Of a stretch of 64,000 bases of DNA, positions 46,491-56,037 are shown piece by piece. The first letter of the stretch is position 1. The number at the start of each line of letters is the position of its first letter. The DNA lies in contig CP058931.1 of the NCBI GenBank assembly GCA_024760505.1, positions 62,001-126,000 of the forward strand, given 5' to 3'. The position numbers and the translations under genes were made by a program. Source of the DNA: Nitrospira sp. GTDB taxonomy: Bacteria; Nitrospirota; Nitrospiria; Nitrospirales; UBA8639. Below the pieces are notes generated by a model. The model did no database searches and was not told the origin of the DNA. It saw only the letters and a list, made by a program, of their open reading frames with translations.

Positions 46491-47414
46491 TTAAGAAATT
46501 GGACTGGCAATGACCATTGCAGGCCATAGGCGAATTTTGTGGGGAATGTCAGAATACACAAGATGGGGCTCGAGACCATCCTGGCGCAATTCGTCAACTC
46601 TCCCACGAAAATATTGGTGGCTGGTATGATAGAAATACCGGATGCCTTTATCATTGAAATCAGAAAAAGGTTCGATCATGATGACATATTTCCTGGCAAC
46701 CCTGGCCAATTCCTGAAGAGCCTGATGGCGAATTTCCTCCATGGCTTCTAATGCCAGCACGGTATAGACGACATCGAAACTTTTATCCGCAAAAGGCAAA
46801 TTCTTGGCACTTCCCTGATAAAAATTTACGCGCCTATTTGCATTCACGTCTATAATTTGATCAGGGGCAAAATCGACGATATCCTGAGAAAGACAAGACA
46901 TCTTTCCTATCTTCTTTGCTGCCAAGGCTCCCTGCCTGGTCAATTCCAAACCGGAGAATTGTATTGCAGGAAAATACCCGGATAGAACAAACAGATTAAC
47001 GCCATAGCCACTCCCAACCTCTAGAACGCTTTCGGGTTGCACGGCCTCAAGAGCCCGTTTCAACAAGAGAAGGTGTACGCGTTTTGTCCCGATTCCTCTG
47101 GCTAACATTCTATCTTCTCCCCACAAACACGGAGTAGTCTTGCCTTTCGTGCTCAGGTGCGCGCCCGTCTCGGTGGAACCCCAAAAGTTCTCGTATGTGT
47201 TTTTAACTTTATACTGCCGTCCCCCAAAAGAGGTGTGCAAACGCTTGAAAATTTTTTGTTGCACAAATTCAAGAATTTTTTTTCGCCAAGATCGAAACAC
47301 TCTACGCTTCCAACGAATATCGCTACTGCGAAAACGTCGATGAACGAATGGTTCAAACGCGGAGTAAATTTCCTCACGTGAAACACGAAAATTCAATTGT
47401 AAAGATTGAGCCAT
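46491..47414 (-). CDS. SAM-dependent methyltransferase
   Basis: 307 residues. Motif I VLEVGSGYGVNLFVL with acidic residue ending beta2 (GLEL), and motif DVVYTVLALEAMEEIRHQAL before beta4-5. A basic N-terminal 100-residue segment carries WRKKILEFVQQKIFKRL. The order of motifs is of the class I type acting on small molecules or sugars. It is convergent with the preceding gene and closes the glycan region before the RHS remnant. Confidence 0.75.
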   Translation of the reverse strand: MAQSLQLNFRVSREEIYSAFEPFVHRRFRSSDIRWKRRVFRSWRKKILEFVQQKIFKRLHTSFGGRQYKVKNTYENFWGSTETGAHLSTKGKTTPCLWGEDRMLARGIGTKRVHLLLLKRALEAVQPESVLEVGSGYGVNLFVLSGYFPAIQFSGLELTRQGALAAKKIGKMSCLSQDIVDFAPDQIIDVNANRRVNFYQGSAKNLPFADKSFDVVYTVLALEAMEEIRHQALQELARVARKYVIMIEPFSDFNDKGIRYFYHTSHQYFRGRVDELRQDGLEPHLVYSDIPHKIRLWPAMVIASPIS

Positions 47415-47489
47415 AAGCCGTAGCCTCTTCGTTATTCTAAAATGAGATCTATCATCCTTACGATATTGCTATCGCAGGAAAATTACTGC

Positions 47490-48148
47490 TGGAGCAGGAA
47501 ACCACTATTCGGTGTCACCACCTATCAAGCCGATGACAATGCCCAGGTTCCATTTTTCACGCCGCCGGCTTTGGTGATAAATACCATTAGCCTATGATGG
47601 GAGCCAAACTTTTGCCATCACCGTCTCCAATCCACTCAGTCATGTGATTTCGAGCATTTATTTTCGGAGTAAATGGGGTAGCGATGGATATGGGGTTGAA
47701 TGGACAAAATAAAAATGTGCCCAATCCCAAGGGTCGTAGACCGTCACCGCCAATAATAACTTTGGCACAGTCGACACGCAACATGTCTTCACCAGCACAT
47801 TGCTGAGTCTGTCGACCTGGCCATATTTTGATGGACTGGGCCGCACCATGAAAACCCGAAGCACCGGCCCCGACTCGAAGCGCGCGCGCTCCAAGATCCG
47901 TTATCACAATCGTGGCGCCACACCGACGGCTCGGTGTCGGTGTGGCTCATGAGCGGCACTAGTGTGCAACAAACAGGTCAGCCTTGGGTCGCAGGGATGG
48001 AGTGGGTCATTAAGGGGGTTGGGGATGTGGATGGCGATGGAAAGAAGGATTTACTATGGCAGAATTCCACTGCCGCCCTCACATCCCCCACAACCGATGC
48101 CTGGTTAATAAATGGGCCTAGTATCCAAAGTGCCAAGGCGCCTGGTGG
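47490..48148 (+). pseudogene. Decayed RHS-repeat protein, N-terminal fragments
   Basis: Pieces of RHS/YD-type sequence appear in different frames interrupted by stops: YDGSQTFAITVSNPL near 47594, then STWPYFDGLGRTMKTRSTG near 47812, and from 47934 an FG-GAP/VCBS-like stretch (GVGDVDGDGKKDLLWQN). No single open frame connects them and the start of the original gene is missing. It leads directly into the intact RHS core at 48149. Confidence 0.65.
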
Positions 48149-49546
48149 GTGCCAGGCCCCACCATGACCACGATTGTCTATGATGGAGATGGCGGACCGG
48201 GCACAAAGACCGTCGGCACCCAAACCACGACGTATATCGGGAAGCTTTACGTATGTGGAGGCACCGCCTGCGCCAAGATGATCTTTGGGGGTGGCCAGCG
48301 CAGCGCGATTAAACAGGTGGGAAGCGGGTCAATCAGTTATTTCCATCCCGATCATTTAGGTTCGACGAGCGTGCTCACCAATGGTAGCGGAGTAAAGGAA
48401 GAAGACCTGGTGTATTATCCCTATGGGGATACGTTCACGAACGCCGGTACGGCCAACGTGGCCTATAAATATACAGGTAAGGAATTGGATGGCAGCACAG
48501 AACTTTACTTCTACGAAGCCCGCTATTATGACGCTGTTCTCGGGCGATTTATATCAGCCGATACGATTGTGCCGAATCCCGGCAACCCTCAAGATTTCAA
48601 TCGATACACCTATGGGAATAACAACCCCATTCTTTTTAATGATCCCACGGGACGATTCGGGATCAAATCCATCACAAACGCCTTTAAAAAGGCTACCCGA
48701 AAATTGAAAAACACACTAGGCAGTCCGGGATTCACTGTACTCAGCTTTGGTATTCAGGTTGGTATAGTTCCTGTCCCTTTCCTCTCACCTATTCAGTCCG
48801 GCATTCTTGGGACCGGGTTATTAACGCAGTCGAAAAGCGGACGGTATGTTTTGGCGGGAGAAATTATCGTGGGAACAGCGGTTGGAGTGGCTGCATGTTC
48901 AGCTGGTACGGCTGGAGCATGTAGTCCAGCCGCAGCGGCAGCTTTACAGGGGGCATTGGCTGCAGAAATAAGTTTGGGTGCGACTGGAGGCCTCAGCGCC
49001 GCCAGAAATGGTGGAGATATCAGTAAAGGCGTTTTATTTGGAACTGTAACCGGTGCGGTCGGTGGCCTTTCAGGAGGAACTCTAAACAATTTCGGCGTAA
49101 TCGACCCATTTACTGGGGTTGTAAACTTACCCTCTCTTGAGACTTTCGGCACCTTTGTTACTGGTACAACAATCTCTGGGGCATTTTTGGGGGCTGGCAA
49201 AGGGGCGACCGAATCCTATGCCGGAGGAAGGGGAAATTTAGCCTCCATCATTCATGGGGCCTCACGCTCGGCTCTTAGGGAAGCGGCATTTGCGCCCATT
49301 ACAAATTTGGGTAGTGGATTTATAAGTGAGAAAATTTTCGGAGGACTAGGAAGTACAGACTTATCATTTACCTTTGATGCTAATATTCCAATGGTGGGTT
49401 TTTCTGAGGGAATTCCTTATGGGCTCACTCTCAATTTCAACCCAATTGTTGGTACCTTTAGACAAACTTATGGTTTTCTAGGAGACTCTTTAAGCATAGG
49501 AGTTAGAAATGCAATTGTAGATGCAGGGTTTAGGGTGATGCCATGA
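48149..49546 (+). CDS. RHS core with variable C-terminal domain (probably gene fragment)
   Basis: 465 residues. Residues 60-170 are the RHS-associated core: YFHPDHLGSTSVLTN, YYPYGDTF, YKYTGKELDGSTELYFYEAR, YYDAVLGRFISADTI and NRYTYGNNNPILFNDPTGR. That marker normally ends the large shell of an RHS or YD toxin and is followed by a strain-variable toxin. Here the 295-residue tip is glycine/alanine-rich and hydrophobic (ACSAGTAGACSPAAAAALQG). I recognise no toxin motif. Without the missing N-terminus the protein is unlikely to be exported, so it may be a relic. No immunity gene on the same strand follows. Confidence 0.65.
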   Translation: MPGPTMTTIVYDGDGGPGTKTVGTQTTTYIGKLYVCGGTACAKMIFGGGQRSAIKQVGSGSISYFHPDHLGSTSVLTNGSGVKEEDLVYYPYGDTFTNAGTANVAYKYTGKELDGSTELYFYEARYYDAVLGRFISADTIVPNPGNPQDFNRYTYGNNNPILFNDPTGRFGIKSITNAFKKATRKLKNTLGSPGFTVLSFGIQVGIVPVPFLSPIQSGILGTGLLTQSKSGRYVLAGEIIVGTAVGVAACSAGTAGACSPAAAAALQGALAAEISLGATGGLSAARNGGDISKGVLFGTVTGAVGGLSGGTLNNFGVIDPFTGVVNLPSLETFGTFVTGTTISGAFLGAGKGATESYAGGRGNLASIIHGASRSALREAAFAPITNLGSGFISEKIFGGLGSTDLSFTFDANIPMVGFSEGIPYGLTLNFNPIVGTFRQTYGFLGDSLSIGVRNAIVDAGFRVMP

Positions 49547-49710
49547 TTACTTTGAGTTCTCATAAAATAATGAAGGATACTTCAATAGAATATTCAGTTT
49601 TAGGCAAATCGTAGTGCCTCAATTCAACCAAGATCGGAAGTAAAATTTTTTTAAGATTTACCATTTTACCGAAGAGATCAGTTAGCCTGCGATAAATATG
49701 TTCCTAAGCT

Positions 49711-50457
49711 TTATCTTACCCCCAACAAATCATTGATAAATTCTTGCGCACAATGATCAATCGCAATATCAATGAGATAATGAAGCCTCTTGCCTTGGTT
49801 AGCAACAAGTGCTGAAAAATCCGCTTCTAACTCCCAGGAAACGGGTCCCAACCAAGAACCTTCAACGGGGGGGGTTATGTTAAGTCCAACCAAGCGACCC
49901 TTCCACGGGTAGTAGCATAGGTGTTGGTGCATGACCTTCCCGGAATTAAGGTCAATAAGCCGTAAAACGCCTGAATACTGAAATTGATAAAAAGCTTCCT
50001 CTGGCTCAAGACCTAAATAACTTCTTGTTGGCCACAACTGCCAAAAATTTGTTTTTAAATCAAATTTTTTCCTACCCTCTAACCTTTCCCTAAATTCCCT
50101 TTGATCTTCATAGCCGGAATTGTTTTCAACCGTACGAATATTCTTAAACTCATACTGGTTTTGAAGTATATCAATAATTTTTTCCTTAAGACTTACATTT
50201 ATTTCTTTAAGCGAAATAGATACATCAAAAACGGTTCGTATTTCATGAAGACTATGCCTCACAGACCCACCAAGTATATTGGTCGTCCACCAAATAAATT
50301 CCGGAGCTTTATTCTCAGAAAAGTAGACAGTCGATTCGTTCTTAAGTCGGATAATTTCATCAGGTGTCAGAGGAACCTTAGTGTTTCCACCAGCACATCC
50401 CAAAAGTCCTGACAAAAGAATAATCAACGGCATTTTTGGCGATTTAATCATAGGCAT
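49711..50457 (-). CDS. Putative lipoprotein, unknown function
   Basis: 248 residues. Signal sequence with lipobox LLSGLLGC (Cys21), then GGNTKVPLTPDEI. The mature protein is mixed alpha/beta with no family I recognise. Visible segments include YFQFQYSGVLRL-like strand (YQFQYSGVLRLIDL) and PWKGRLVGLNITPPVE. It is convergent with the RHS fragment and abuts the IS cluster. Base composition is more AT-rich than the neighbouring operons, hinting at a foreign origin. Confidence 0.58.
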   Translation of the reverse strand: MPMIKSPKMPLIILLSGLLGCAGGNTKVPLTPDEIIRLKNESTVYFSENKAPEFIWWTTNILGGSVRHSLHEIRTVFDVSISLKEINVSLKEKIIDILQNQYEFKNIRTVENNSGYEDQREFRERLEGRKKFDLKTNFWQLWPTRSYLGLEPEEAFYQFQYSGVLRLIDLNSGKVMHQHLCYYPWKGRLVGLNITPPVEGSWLGPVSWELEADFSALVANQGKRLHYLIDIAIDHCAQEFINDLLGVR

Positions 50458-50738
50458 CGGGATTGTAAATTATTTGTGCCAAAAATAAAGAGGGGATAAT
50501 TTACATAGTATTCTCGCATAGTTGTTTGTTCGGAAACACAATCTTCACATTTATTGCATTTTGATTTATATTTACCTTCTTTTACTGAGAAATGGTCCCC
50601 GATTTTTGGACAGCTTGATAAGTGAAATTTCTGTCTTTCATTAGGCTGCCTGATTCTCCCTGGGATTGGCAAAATACATCGCATCAGGTGTTTGGCGATT
50701 CAGCGCCTGATGGCGGCGTTCCGTATTGTAGAACTGAA

Positions 50739-50743
50739 AATAG
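50739..50743. repeat. Target-site duplication of element A, left copy
   Basis: AATAG, repeated at 52015-52019. Removing element A and one copy rejoins orfB of element B in frame (GLARY then FQFYN). Confidence 0.85.
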
Positions 50744-50793
50744 AAGTGGACCCCGATTTTTGGACAGCTCGCTAAGTGAAATTTCTGCAATCT

Positions 50794-51639
50794 TTACGCG
50801 GCCTTTTTCGCTGTGGGATTTCCCCAATATACCGCATCGGGCGTCTGGCGGTTCAGCGCCTGGTGGCAGCGTTCGGTATTATAAAACTGGAAATAGTCAA
50901 TCAGGCCTGCCTGGAGGGCCGTTGGGGTATCATAGGCCCGTAAGTAGACATCCTCGTACTTCACACTGCGCCACAGGCGCTCGACAAACACATTGTCGAC
51001 CCAACGGCCTTTCCCGTCCATGCTGATCTTCACCTCATGGGCTTTGAGCACCGCCGTGAACGCCTCACTGGTGTATTGGGCACCCTGGTCCGTGTTGAAG
51101 ATTTCTGGGGCTCCGTAGCGCCACAGGGCTTCTTTCAGGGCCTCCACACAGGCGTCGGTCTCCGGGGTATTCGAAATCCGCCAGGCCAACACCCGGCGTG
51201 AGTGCCAGTCCATGATCACCGTCAGATACATAAAGCCCTTCGCCATCGGGATATAACAGATGTCACTCGCCCAGACCTTTTTGGGACGCTCAATACTCAG
51301 GCCCCTCAGTAAGTAGGGATAAATCTTGTGCCCCTTCCCTGGCTGACTGGTACGTGGCTTCGGATACACGGCTGTGAGCCCCATCTTTCGCAGCAAGCGT
51401 TGTACGCGTTTACGATTCACCCGATGCCCCTGCTGCTGAAGCTCAGCACACAAGCGACGGCTGCCATAGAACGGCCATTTAAGATAGAGCTCGTCGAGCT
51501 GACGCATCAAATCACTGTCTACCGCTGAGACATCCTGGGGCCGTGCATAGGCACTCGAACGCGGCACAGCCAACAGCTGACACTGGCGGGTCACCGAGAG
51601 TGGTTGCCTGGCCTTGATCATAGCTTTGCGCTCAGTCAT
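50794..51639 (-). CDS. IS3-family transposase OrfB (element A)
   Basis: 281 residues. N-terminal HTH_21-type region with KWPFYGSRRLCAELQ, then the rve integrase core with DDE residues in WASDICYIPM, FNTDQGAQYTS and VFVERLWRS, and the standard C-terminus YFQFYNTERCHQALN. Its ATG overlaps the orfA stop by 4 bases (ATGA). Like other IS3 elements it is probably expressed also as an OrfAB fusion by frameshift; no clear slippery site was identified. Confidence 0.94.
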   Translation of the reverse strand: MTERKAMIKARQPLSVTRQCQLLAVPRSSAYARPQDVSAVDSDLMRQLDELYLKWPFYGSRRLCAELQQQGHRVNRKRVQRLLRKMGLTAVYPKPRTSQPGKGHKIYPYLLRGLSIERPKKVWASDICYIPMAKGFMYLTVIMDWHSRRVLAWRISNTPETDACVEALKEALWRYGAPEIFNTDQGAQYTSEAFTAVLKAHEVKISMDGKGRWVDNVFVERLWRSVKYEDVYLRAYDTPTALQAGLIDYFQFYNTERCHQALNRQTPDAVYWGNPTAKKAA

Positions 51640-51926
51640 CGGACGGGTCCGAGCGCGTTGGCTAAAAAATCCTTCTCCATCGTCAACTGTCCAATCTTGG
51701 CATGCAGCTTCTGCTGCACCTGTTCATGGGTGGCCGCGTCGGCCACGGCTGCTCCAAACACGTTTTCCGCCTTGGCGACCAGCTGCTTCTTCCAGTCCTG
51801 GATCTGATTGGGATGTACAGCAAACTGCTCGGCTAATTCAGCCAGGGTGCGGTCCCCCCGGACAGCAGCCAATGCTACTTTGGCCTTGAAGGCTGGGGAA
51901 TGATTCCGTCGTGATCGTTTGGCCAT
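51636..51926 (-). CDS. IS3-family transposase OrfA (element A)
   Basis: 96 residues starting MAKRSRRNHSPAFKAK. Helix-turn-helix of the transposase-8 type (ELAEQFAVHPNQIQDWKK) followed by a leucine-zipper-like segment KLHAKIGQLTMEKDFL. Binds the inverted repeats. The longer in-frame upstream codon would extend into the 5' leader and is not preferred. Confidence 0.92.
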   Translation of the reverse strand: MAKRSRRNHSPAFKAKVALAAVRGDRTLAELAEQFAVHPNQIQDWKKQLVAKAENVFGAAVADAATHEQVQQKLHAKIGQLTMEKDFLANALGPVR

Positions 51927-52014
51927 CTTCTGCTCCTTTCGTTGAAAGAAATATACCGCAGAAGATTTCACTTAGCTTCCGAGATTTTCTGCCCAATGAT
52001 TGGGGTCCACTGCT

Positions 52015-52019
52015 AATAG
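52015..52019. repeat. Target-site duplication of element A, right copy
   Basis: AATAG, identical to 50739-50743. Confidence 0.85.
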
Positions 52020-52759
52020 CGAGCCAATCCCATACGGACGGCCCCTGGAGTTTCATAGGCTCGCAAATACACATCCTCGTATTTCACGCTGCGCCACAGT
52101 CGTTCGACCAAAACATTGTCCACCCAGCGCCCTTTGCCATCCATGCTGATGGTGATGGCGTGAGCTTTCAACCGCACCGTGAACCCCTCACTGGTATATT
52201 GGGCGCCCTGGTCTGTGTTGAAAATATCCGGCCCTCCATAGCGGGTCAGAGCTTCATCCATCGCGGCAAGGCAGGGCTCAGTCTCCGGCGTGTTCGACAC
52301 CCGCCACGCCAGCACCCGCCGTGAGTACCAATCCATAATCACCGTGAGATCCATGAACCCCTTGGCCATCGGAATATAACAGATGTCGCTTGCCCAGACT
52401 TGATTCGGTCGCGTAATGCTCAGATCTCTTAGCCGATAGGGATAGATCGTGTGCCCCTTCTCTGGTTGGCTGGTGCGTGGTTTCGGATACATGGCACGGA
52501 GCCCCATCTGTCGCATCAGGCGTTGTACACGCTTTCGATTCACCCAATAGCCTCGCTGCTGGAGCTCCTCGCACAGGCGCCGACTGCCATAGAACGGCCA
52601 CTTCAGATAAAGTTCGTCGATCTGCCTCATCAGCTTCGAGGTCCCTCTCTGCGACACTCTTGGGCCGAGCATATGCACTCGAGCGGGGCACCCCCAACAG
52701 TTGGCACTGACAAGTGGCTGAGATCTCCTGCCGGGCCTTGATTATCGCCTTGCGCTCGC

Positions 52760-53050
52760 TCATCGGCCAGGTCCGAGCGCGTTGGCTAAAAAATCCTTCT
52801 CCATCGTCAGTTGGCCAATCTTGGCGTGGAGTTTCTGCTGCACCTGTTCATAATTGGTGGTTTCCCCTAGGCCTGCCCCACATACATTTTCAGCCTTGGT
52901 GACCAGTTGGTGTTTCCAGTCTTGGATTTGATTGGGATGGACGTCAAACTTTTCGGCTAATTCAGCCAGGGTGTGATCACCTCGGACGGCGGCCAAGGCC
53001 ACTTTCGCTTTAAATGCCGGGGAATGATTGCGTCGTGATCGTCGGGCCAT
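52760..53050 (-). CDS. IS3-family transposase OrfA (element B)
   Basis: 96 residues, nearly identical in layout to OrfA of element A (MARRSRRNHSPAFKAK, LAELAEKFDVHPNQIQDW, KIGQLTMEKDFL). Intact, but its partner orfB is broken, so the element can move only if helped by a relative such as A. Confidence 0.9.
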   Translation of the reverse strand: MARRSRRNHSPAFKAKVALAAVRGDHTLAELAEKFDVHPNQIQDWKHQLVTKAENVCGAGLGETTNYEQVQQKLHAKIGQLTMEKDFLANALGPGR

Positions 53051-53139
53051 CTTCTGCTCCTTTCGTTGAAGAGGAATATATCGCAGAAGCTTTCACTTAG
53101 CATTCGAGAGTTTCTGTCCAAGACATGGGGTCCACTGCT

Positions 53140-53866
53140 CAATCCACCACGGCCACCAGATACCTAAGGCCCTTGGCCATGGGGAGATATGTCACATCCA
53201 TCGCCACCACGTGATTGACGCGAGTGTTGGCAAGATGGCGTAACAAGTAGGGATAGATCTGATGGGCAGGATGCCGCTGAGTCGTCTTGGGTTTTTGATA
53301 CAGTGCTTCAAGCCCCATGCATCTCACCAGCGTGCTCACATGCTCGCAGCCTACCGTGAAACCTTCCTATCGTAACAAATCCCACACCATACGAGCGGCC
53401 GCAAAGGGACATTCCATATGGAAACGATCCATGCGGGTCATAAGTCTTGATCAAATTCGGAGCTTGACTTGGGATGGGAATAGACGCGGCCGCGACTGAT
53501 CCCTAAGACCTTCGCCTGTTTGGTGACAGATGAAGGGTGGAGGCGGTACATCATCGTTTTGCGCTCAGCAGGTCCGCTTGGGTGAGCGCAGTTTCCAAAA
53601 AATCATTTTCCAATGTCAACTCGCCCATCTTGGCGAGAAGGACATTCACGTTCACGGGCGGCTCTAGCCTGGAGTATCCCGCTGCAAACACATTCGTGGC
53701 GCGCTCTAGATGTAAGGTTTATCATTGCATAATTTGATACAGGTGCACATCACGCCGCTGAGCAAGTTCAGCCTTCGTGTGTTTACCTTGACTCCGGCGA
53801 GGGCCACCTTGGGTTTAACACTGGTGAGTGCGTTCGACGGGGTCGTCTCTTCATCATACTCTCCTT
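53140..53866 (-). pseudogene. Degraded IS3-family element C
   Basis: Remnants of a different IS3 relative. An orfB piece ends at the junction with B (53140-53339: GLEALYQKPKTTQRHPAHQI, MDVTYLPMAKGLRYL). Then an orfA C-terminus lies near 53560-53640 (KMGELTLENDFLETAL) and an orfA N-terminus with frameshift near 53790-53866 (MKRRPRRTHSPV, then PKVALAGVK). The catalytic Asp-Tyr region is cut where element B inserted, so C is the oldest of the three. Confidence 0.75.
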
Positions 53867-53995
53867 TAATGGTTGGCATTATCTTGCCAATTTTCTGGGC
53901 GTGTATCCCACTTATCAAGCTGTTCAGATTCTTGGAACCACCTCTCTCTAAAATTCACTTGGGTAAGGATATAATTCATAAGTCAATCGATTTGA

Positions 53996-54934
53996 TTAAT
54001 GAATCCCTAAGGCCAGCCTCTGAACCAGGTCCGGCTTAAATCCAAGAAGGTCAGGAGGCACATTAAAGGGAGCCGTTGGTCGGAACGCGGAATAGCAGTT
54101 GAGAAATTGGATGATCAGGACCACGCGATCTCGTCGGTTACACCGGCTTCCATAGTGAAGACAGCGGGATGTGTCCAGAAACGCCCCTGAGCCTGGCGGT
54201 CCGATCAACTTCACCTCATGGTTTCTTCCACCTCCCTCATAAATTCGTTCGTCCTGCACACGACCAAGCACACGCCCGATCGCTCTCTGCACCTGCTGGG
54301 ATATATCGGCGGGAAGGAACGTCAGCGGCCCCTGGTCCTCCCCCGTCTCAAAGATATTAATAAATACTTTGACTTGCCTAAGATCTTCATAATCGAAGTG
54401 AAAGAGTTGGCTGGAGCGAGCCGTTTCATTTTCAGGTGACCAACAGAGCCGGGCTCCGGTCAACTTCGGGACCGTTTCCAGATACGCGGCTGCGGCATCA
54501 AGAATTGGGCGGGACACCATAAACCTGAGCAATTCCGGATGGCGGCAGAATTCGGCACCTTCAAGAATCGGAAACAGAAATTTTTTATGAGGATGTTTTT
54601 GAAAATATTCCGGGGGAAAAGCCGCTCGTGATTGCTGATAGACTGTTTCACAATACCTGACAATGCGATCGGTTCCTTCAATATCGTTAGGCCCAAAAAG
54701 CCGGTATCCGGCTCTGTCTGGAATGGTCATCACGGGCTTAGTGATCGCAATAATCTCTCTGGCCAATCGCTTTCTCAAACGATATTGAGTGGGGCTACCG
54801 GTGATTTTCAGCGCGCGATAAAATGGTCGAACCACCCACGGGGGAATTCTCAGATTTTTATGCAGTACCTTATAAAGCCGATTCTGACGAATCGGCTGCC
54901 TAACCATATCCGTATTTTCAGAGGATAGAGGCAT
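53996..54934 (-). CDS. Phytanoyl-CoA dioxygenase-like Fe(II)/2-oxoglutarate oxygenase
   Basis: 312 residues. The facial triad is visible as HFDYED (His-x-Asp) and CLHYGSR (distal His), with an Arg shortly after (RDRVVL) for 2-oxoglutarate. VKVFINIFETGEDQGPLTFL is the connecting strand of PhyH-type enzymes. Soluble, cytoplasmic. It probably hydroxylates a small molecule or lipid. It stands alone between the IS remnants and the gpmA promoter region, and no substrate is suggested by its neighbours. Confidence 0.75.
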   Translation of the reverse strand: MPLSSENTDMVRQPIRQNRLYKVLHKNLRIPPWVVRPFYRALKITGSPTQYRLRKRLAREIIAITKPVMTIPDRAGYRLFGPNDIEGTDRIVRYCETVYQQSRAAFPPEYFQKHPHKKFLFPILEGAEFCRHPELLRFMVSRPILDAAAAYLETVPKLTGARLCWSPENETARSSQLFHFDYEDLRQVKVFINIFETGEDQGPLTFLPADISQQVQRAIGRVLGRVQDERIYEGGGRNHEVKLIGPPGSGAFLDTSRCLHYGSRCNRRDRVVLIIQFLNCYSAFRPTAPFNVPPDLLGFKPDLVQRLALGIH

Positions 54935-55265
54935 AAATACGATTCCGTGCGGAAAAATGGAGAATTTGGCTGTATAGCTTGGGCTTCATTCATCTTCCAT
55001 GGATGCCAATGAACAATCCCTGAACATAGGCATCTACGAAAAGCGACTCATGATTCCTGAAAATACGTGTTCTGTCAATCATTCCCATTAGCTCCCCGTG
55101 ACACAGAATGCCCCTTTTTGAAAATCCTTATTCATTCTCGAGAAAACCTATGGTATTCTTAGGATTGCATCCGAAGATTGTATATTCAATGCCTTTCGCT
55201 ATTAATCCTGCGAAGCGATCACCTGTCAATCGAAACATCAAGGAACAAACTTTCCTGCTAACGAA
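54935..55265. promoter_or_regulatory. Divergent intergenic region
   Basis: 331 bp between the oxygenase and gpmA starts. A possible plus-strand promoter is TTGAAA at about 55117 with TATGGT about 24 bp on, which is too far apart for a normal spacer, so support is weak. Nothing else seen. Confidence 0.3.
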
Positions 55266-56009
55266 ATGGGAACGCTCGTCCTTTTACGCCATGGGGAAAG
55301 CCTATGGAACCGCGAAAAACGGTTTACAGGCTGGACCGATATCGGGTTAAGCCCAAAAGGTGTCATTGAAGCTCAGCGGGCAGCCCACATTCTTAAGGGG
55401 AAAAGAATGATGTTTGACCTGTGTTTCTCCTCCGTTTTAAGCCGAGCGCATGAAACGGCAACCATTGTACTGAAGAATATGGATTTAACCTCTGTCCCGG
55501 TGCGGAAAAGTTGGCGACTGAATGAACGTCATTACGGCGCTCTCCAAGGAATGACCTGGTGGGAAGCATCAACACAGTTTGGTGCGAAACAAGTCCTGAT
55601 ATGGCAGCGACACTTTTCCGCGGTTCCACCGGCCCTTTCTCCTCAGGATCCCCGATTTCCAGGCCTGGATCCCTTATATGCAGGTTTGAATTCTCAGGAC
55701 CTTCCTTTGACAGAAAGCCTCCAGGACACCCAACGCCGGCTCATTCCTTGCTGGGAGGAAGACATTGCTCCCCTGCTTAAAGAGGGAAAAATGATTCTCC
55801 TGGTTGCACACAACAATAGTATCCGAAGTTTGCTACAATTTCTTCTTCATCTCGATGAAGCCAGCATCAAACAAATCACGATTAGAACCGGAGAACCCTT
55901 GGTCTGTAAATTTGACGCCAAAGGCAATCTTGTCAGCTACTCCTATATGAGATGGAAGCCGAAATTGAAGGATTGCACACAAAGGTTGTTGAAATACTGC
56001 CTCCCTTAA
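55266..56009 (+). CDS. gpmA: 2,3-bisphosphoglycerate-dependent phosphoglycerate mutase
   Basis: 247 residues. Phosphohistidine motif LLRHGESLWN, then FTGWTDIGLSPKG, SVLSRAHETA, LNERHYGALQGM and VAHNNSIRSLL, all in the order of dPGM. It interconverts 3- and 2-phosphoglycerate. The usual GNS of the C-terminal motif (AHGNSLR) reads NNS here, a small variation. No ribosome site is obvious before the ATG. A separate sugar-phosphate phosphatase role is less likely given the full dPGM motifs. Confidence 0.86.
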   Translation: MGTLVLLRHGESLWNREKRFTGWTDIGLSPKGVIEAQRAAHILKGKRMMFDLCFSSVLSRAHETATIVLKNMDLTSVPVRKSWRLNERHYGALQGMTWWEASTQFGAKQVLIWQRHFSAVPPALSPQDPRFPGLDPLYAGLNSQDLPLTESLQDTQRRLIPCWEEDIAPLLKEGKMILLVAHNNSIRSLLQFLLHLDEASIKQITIRTGEPLVCKFDAKGNLVSYSYMRWKPKLKDCTQRLLKYCLP

Positions 56010-56037
56010 GTTCATTATTGATTGATCGTTTGTGGTT

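Larger units (their letters stand above)
50744..52014 (-). mobile_element. IS3-family element A, intact, 1271 bp
   Basis: Complete element. Imperfect terminal inverted repeats AAGTGGACCCC (left) and AGCAGTGGACCCC (read inward from the right) extend over about 45 bp with shared AAGTGAAAT. Two overlapping genes in IS3 order. Bounded by the 5-bp duplication AATAG. It is inserted in element B, so it is the younger insertion. About 80 percent similar in protein to B by eye. Confidence 0.93.
50641..52763 (-). pseudogene. OrfB of element B, frameshifted and split by element A
   Basis: The N-terminal 43 codons run from 52763 (MSERKAIIKARQEIS), then the frame shifts near 52634 and continues as LMRQIDELYLKWPFYG down to GLARY at 52015. 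The last 30 codons lie on the far side of element A, from FQFYNTERRHQALN to the TAA at 50641-50643. DDE residues are still visible, but frameshift and insertion inactivate it. Confidence 0.88.
50590..53139 (-). mobile_element. IS3-family element B, interrupted by element A
   Basis: Reconstructing B by removing 50744-52014 and one 5-bp target copy gives about 1274 bp. Its 3' end (AAATGGTCCCC at 50590) and its 5' end (GGTCCACTGCT up to 53139, minus strand AGCAGTGGACC) match the ends of element A. orfA is intact (52760-53050); orfB is frameshifted and split by A. No target duplication is visible around B. Confidence 0.8.

Noticed and set aside
48793..49200. 135-codon minus-strand frame considered as an immunity gene for the RHS tip
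   Set aside because: Pro/Ala-rich antisense of the glycine/alanine-rich RHS tip. No start signal.
53725..54039. 104-codon plus-strand frame at the IS remnant
   Set aside because: Antisense to the degraded orfA of element C; hydrophobic by chance.
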